DNA of 64,000 bases, from contig QEYB01000533.1 of assembly GCA_017562135.1 (NCBI GenBank), positions 124,001 through 188,000 of the forward strand, read 5' to 3'. Shown piece after piece: positions 62,101 to 64,000 of this stretch; position 1 is the first letter of the stretch, and each line of letters starts with the position of its first letter. The notes under the pieces are model-generated. The model ran no database searches, was not told where the DNA came from, and saw only the letters and a list, made by a program, of their open reading frames with translations. The translations under genes were made by a program, and so were the position numbers. This stretch comes from Dipylidium caninum (taxonomy: Eukaryota > Platyhelminthes > Cestoda > Cyclophyllidea > Dipylidiidae).

Positions 62101-64000
62101 TATGTGCCTCAGTCACCAAAGAAAGCCAGTCGCCTTCTGAGGCACCCGACACAGCCGAGTTGAGGTGAGGGGCACCCGCATTGTCCCCAGTCGGCCAGCG
62201 AGTCGCGGACACAGTCCCAGACGCAGCGGCTCACTTAAGGCTCAGAGGCGATTGTGCTAGCGGAAAGATTACGTCGCCTGCTCTCATCAACATCACCTTT
62301 TCTCAGACCTCGATAGGTTAAACACCGAGGCACAAGCAGAGATGGCAAAGCGGGAAGCACTCACTTGATGCGAATAGTTCCAATCCCTTGGTCTCCTCCT
62401 CCTCCTTCTTATTCTTCTTCCTTTTGACGAAATTGACGCTTGCTACACTCGACGAAAATCGTCTTTTTGAAGAGTATTTGACGGTCGGAGTGAGTTGGAC
62501 TGAAAGCGGGACGGCGAGAGGAAGAACAAGCCTTTATTAGCGAAAGCTTCGCCCCGAATCGGTTAGCAAGCGATATTATGAAGTCGAGAACCTATGATTA
62601 CGTGCGTGCGCAGATGGCCAATCAGCCAGCAGCTTTCCGGGTGCATCGATCCCCGCCCGAGGGAGACGCTCATTGGCGGCGACTGCTGGGACGAAGGTCA
62701 CCTGGGTCCGTGTCCAGAATACGCCCCATCACGTTGTTATGCGCGCTTAAGAGTAACACTACGCCCTTCCACTGCTCGGGAAGGCTTTGCACTGGTCGAT
62801 TGTTAGCTGACTTACTGAATTTACTCGCACAGCAAGATGTGCGCCACCCTCACACCGATTAGACTAACGGCCTTGACCTGAGATAATCGTGATTGTGTGT
62901 GGATGACAGCGGGGGGGTGGTGTTTTGCGCGATCATCAACACCATGTATTCCCCTCACCGCCCCCGCCTTCCCCCCTTCCTCCTCAGCCTCCCTTTGCCC
63001 CGCCCCGCCCCGCCCCTTCCGCTAATGAGACGGTTCTTTGAGGCGACGCTTCCCGCACGTCGGCTCTCAGCCCAGAGAGACGTTGAGCAAGGCCTCGGCA
63101 GCCACACTGAGACGACGGCCAAGCTGGGCTGGAGCTCGGGCCGACCGCCTCGGCCTCCTTCAGTTTTCCACCAAACTTCCCTTGTCAACATCGGCTGATC
63201 GTGCAGCCCAAGGCCGAGAGACGGCCAATTCCCTCGTGTCCAGCCGGGCACAGTGAAGTGGCACGACAGCAGTCTGCAGCGCTGGCGTGTGGCGGTGGCG
63301 CTGCCCCCTCGACCATTAAGCCCCAACAGTTGCTGGGAGAAATCACGCCTCTGAGGGGCTGGCAAATGGTCTGCTTCTGTTCAAAATAACCAAACCCTCC
63401 TCTGTCCTAGAGGACAGAATTAACGGGAATGAGGGGCAATTGTCAAAATCCGTTATTTTTGGTTTATTTGGCCCCGTACATGACAGTTAGTTGCCACGGC
63501 AAAAAGTGGGTTGATGCTGTCGCCTGGTGTACTTTATATAGCCCAAGGACGGCAGTCACGTTGCAGTGAAAAAGCCGCTAAAAGGAGGTAAACAAGTCTG
63601 CCTGTCTCCTGTGGTGTGAAGGTCGAGGATGCCGACGATGTGTGTGACGCTGGGGAAGAAGGGAAGAGGCGGGGATTAGGCGGTGGCGGCAGGCTGCTCC
63701 ACGTCCCCGGACGGAGGGATTGGCCGACTCGGAGTGAGTCCGACAGGCGCTGTGTTTAGTCGAGCTGTCGAGAAGTCTCAAACAGTCGTGTTGTGCACAG
63801 TTCTTAACGCCGCCTGCCAGCGGACGATCGTTAAACCCCGGTGCTACTTGTGGCACGTGCCAAACTTCATCTTTCAGAGCGCAAAAACGCCCCGACTGAC
63901 CTCGGCGAATGTTGACTTAATGCGATCTTCAGAGAACAACACAATGCGCGATGGTCATTTGGGCGGCAGGAAGGAGGCGGTTAGATGAGAGCGGTGCACT
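59188..64000. other. 4.8 kb upstream of the Ig-protein gene, no gene recognised
   Basis: Presumably the 5' UTR, promoter or first intron of the Ig-protein gene and distal intergenic DNA. There is a TATATA-containing motif near 63535 and a C4G tandem at 62998-63016. Open frames on both strands (for example 61711-62163 and 62955-63365) show no domain, have arginine/proline-rich compositions typical of GC-rich non-coding DNA, and overlap each other on both strands. Confidence 0.45.
62998..63016. repeat. Tandem CCCCG element, GC-box-like
   Basis: Three direct CCCCG units and a final CCCC in a pyrimidine-rich stretch (62950-63020). It resembles clustered GC boxes and could be promoter-associated, but no transcript start is visible. 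Confidence 0.45.

Noticed and set aside
61711..63365. Several plus- and minus-strand frames in the right-hand region
   Set aside because: Mutually overlapping, without domains or convincing splice sites.
1..64000. CRISPR arrays, insertion sequences, prokaryotic operons, tRNA or rRNA genes, retroelement ORFs
   Set aside because: No repeat-spacer pattern, transposase or reverse-transcriptase motifs, or tRNA box pattern noticed on reading; the window is eukaryotic and intron-rich.

Overview
The window is nuclear DNA of an invertebrate animal. Its genes are broken into many exons with GT-AG junctions. The products are metazoan proteins: a Src-family kinase, the PP2A scaffold, an ERM protein, APC2, YL1, NDUFS4 and a kettin/titin-like Ig protein. 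Introns range from 47 nt to almost 4 kb, non-coding DNA is abundant, and several start codons sit just behind acceptor-like AG sites. I lean towards a parasitic flatworm, probably a tapeworm. That is an inference from style and protein divergence, because nothing in the window is species-diagnostic.

Layout, left to right. A Src-family tyrosine kinase (-, 5318 to 1320, kinase domain beyond the left edge) lies head-to-head with the PP2A A/PR65 scaffold subunit (+, 6296-12227, complete, 7 exons, 596 aa). PP2A converges on an ezrin/radixin/moesin-type gene (-, about 31216 to 13904). Behind that, all on the minus strand, come ANAPC2 (38910 to 31518, lacking only its extreme N-terminus), VPS72/YL1 (44317 to 40076, complete, 379 aa), NDUFS4 (45208 to 44490, complete, 195 aa) and a kettin/titin-like Ig protein (59187 to 46359, C-terminal end unresolved). 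From about 59.2 kb to 64 kb I see no convincing gene.

I built the exon models by hand, by matching protein families and checking that intron phases agree at every junction. They do, apart from two one-nucleotide conflicts: one in a short A run in the Src SH2 exon and one in a short G run in the Q/P-rich exon of the Ig protein. Both look like either assembly errors or real frameshifts.

The genes belong to housekeeping and cytoskeletal systems: membrane-actin linkage, phosphatase scaffolding, anaphase-promoting complex, H2A.Z chromatin remodelling, respiratory complex I and sarcomere-like structure. They do not form one pathway. The most suggestive arrangement is NDUFS4-YL1: 172 bp apart, same strand, with a poly(A) signal followed by an acceptor-like site, as expected of a trans-spliced polycistronic unit. 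I found no CRISPR, insertion sequence, transposon ORF, tRNA, rRNA or clearly new defence or biosynthetic system.
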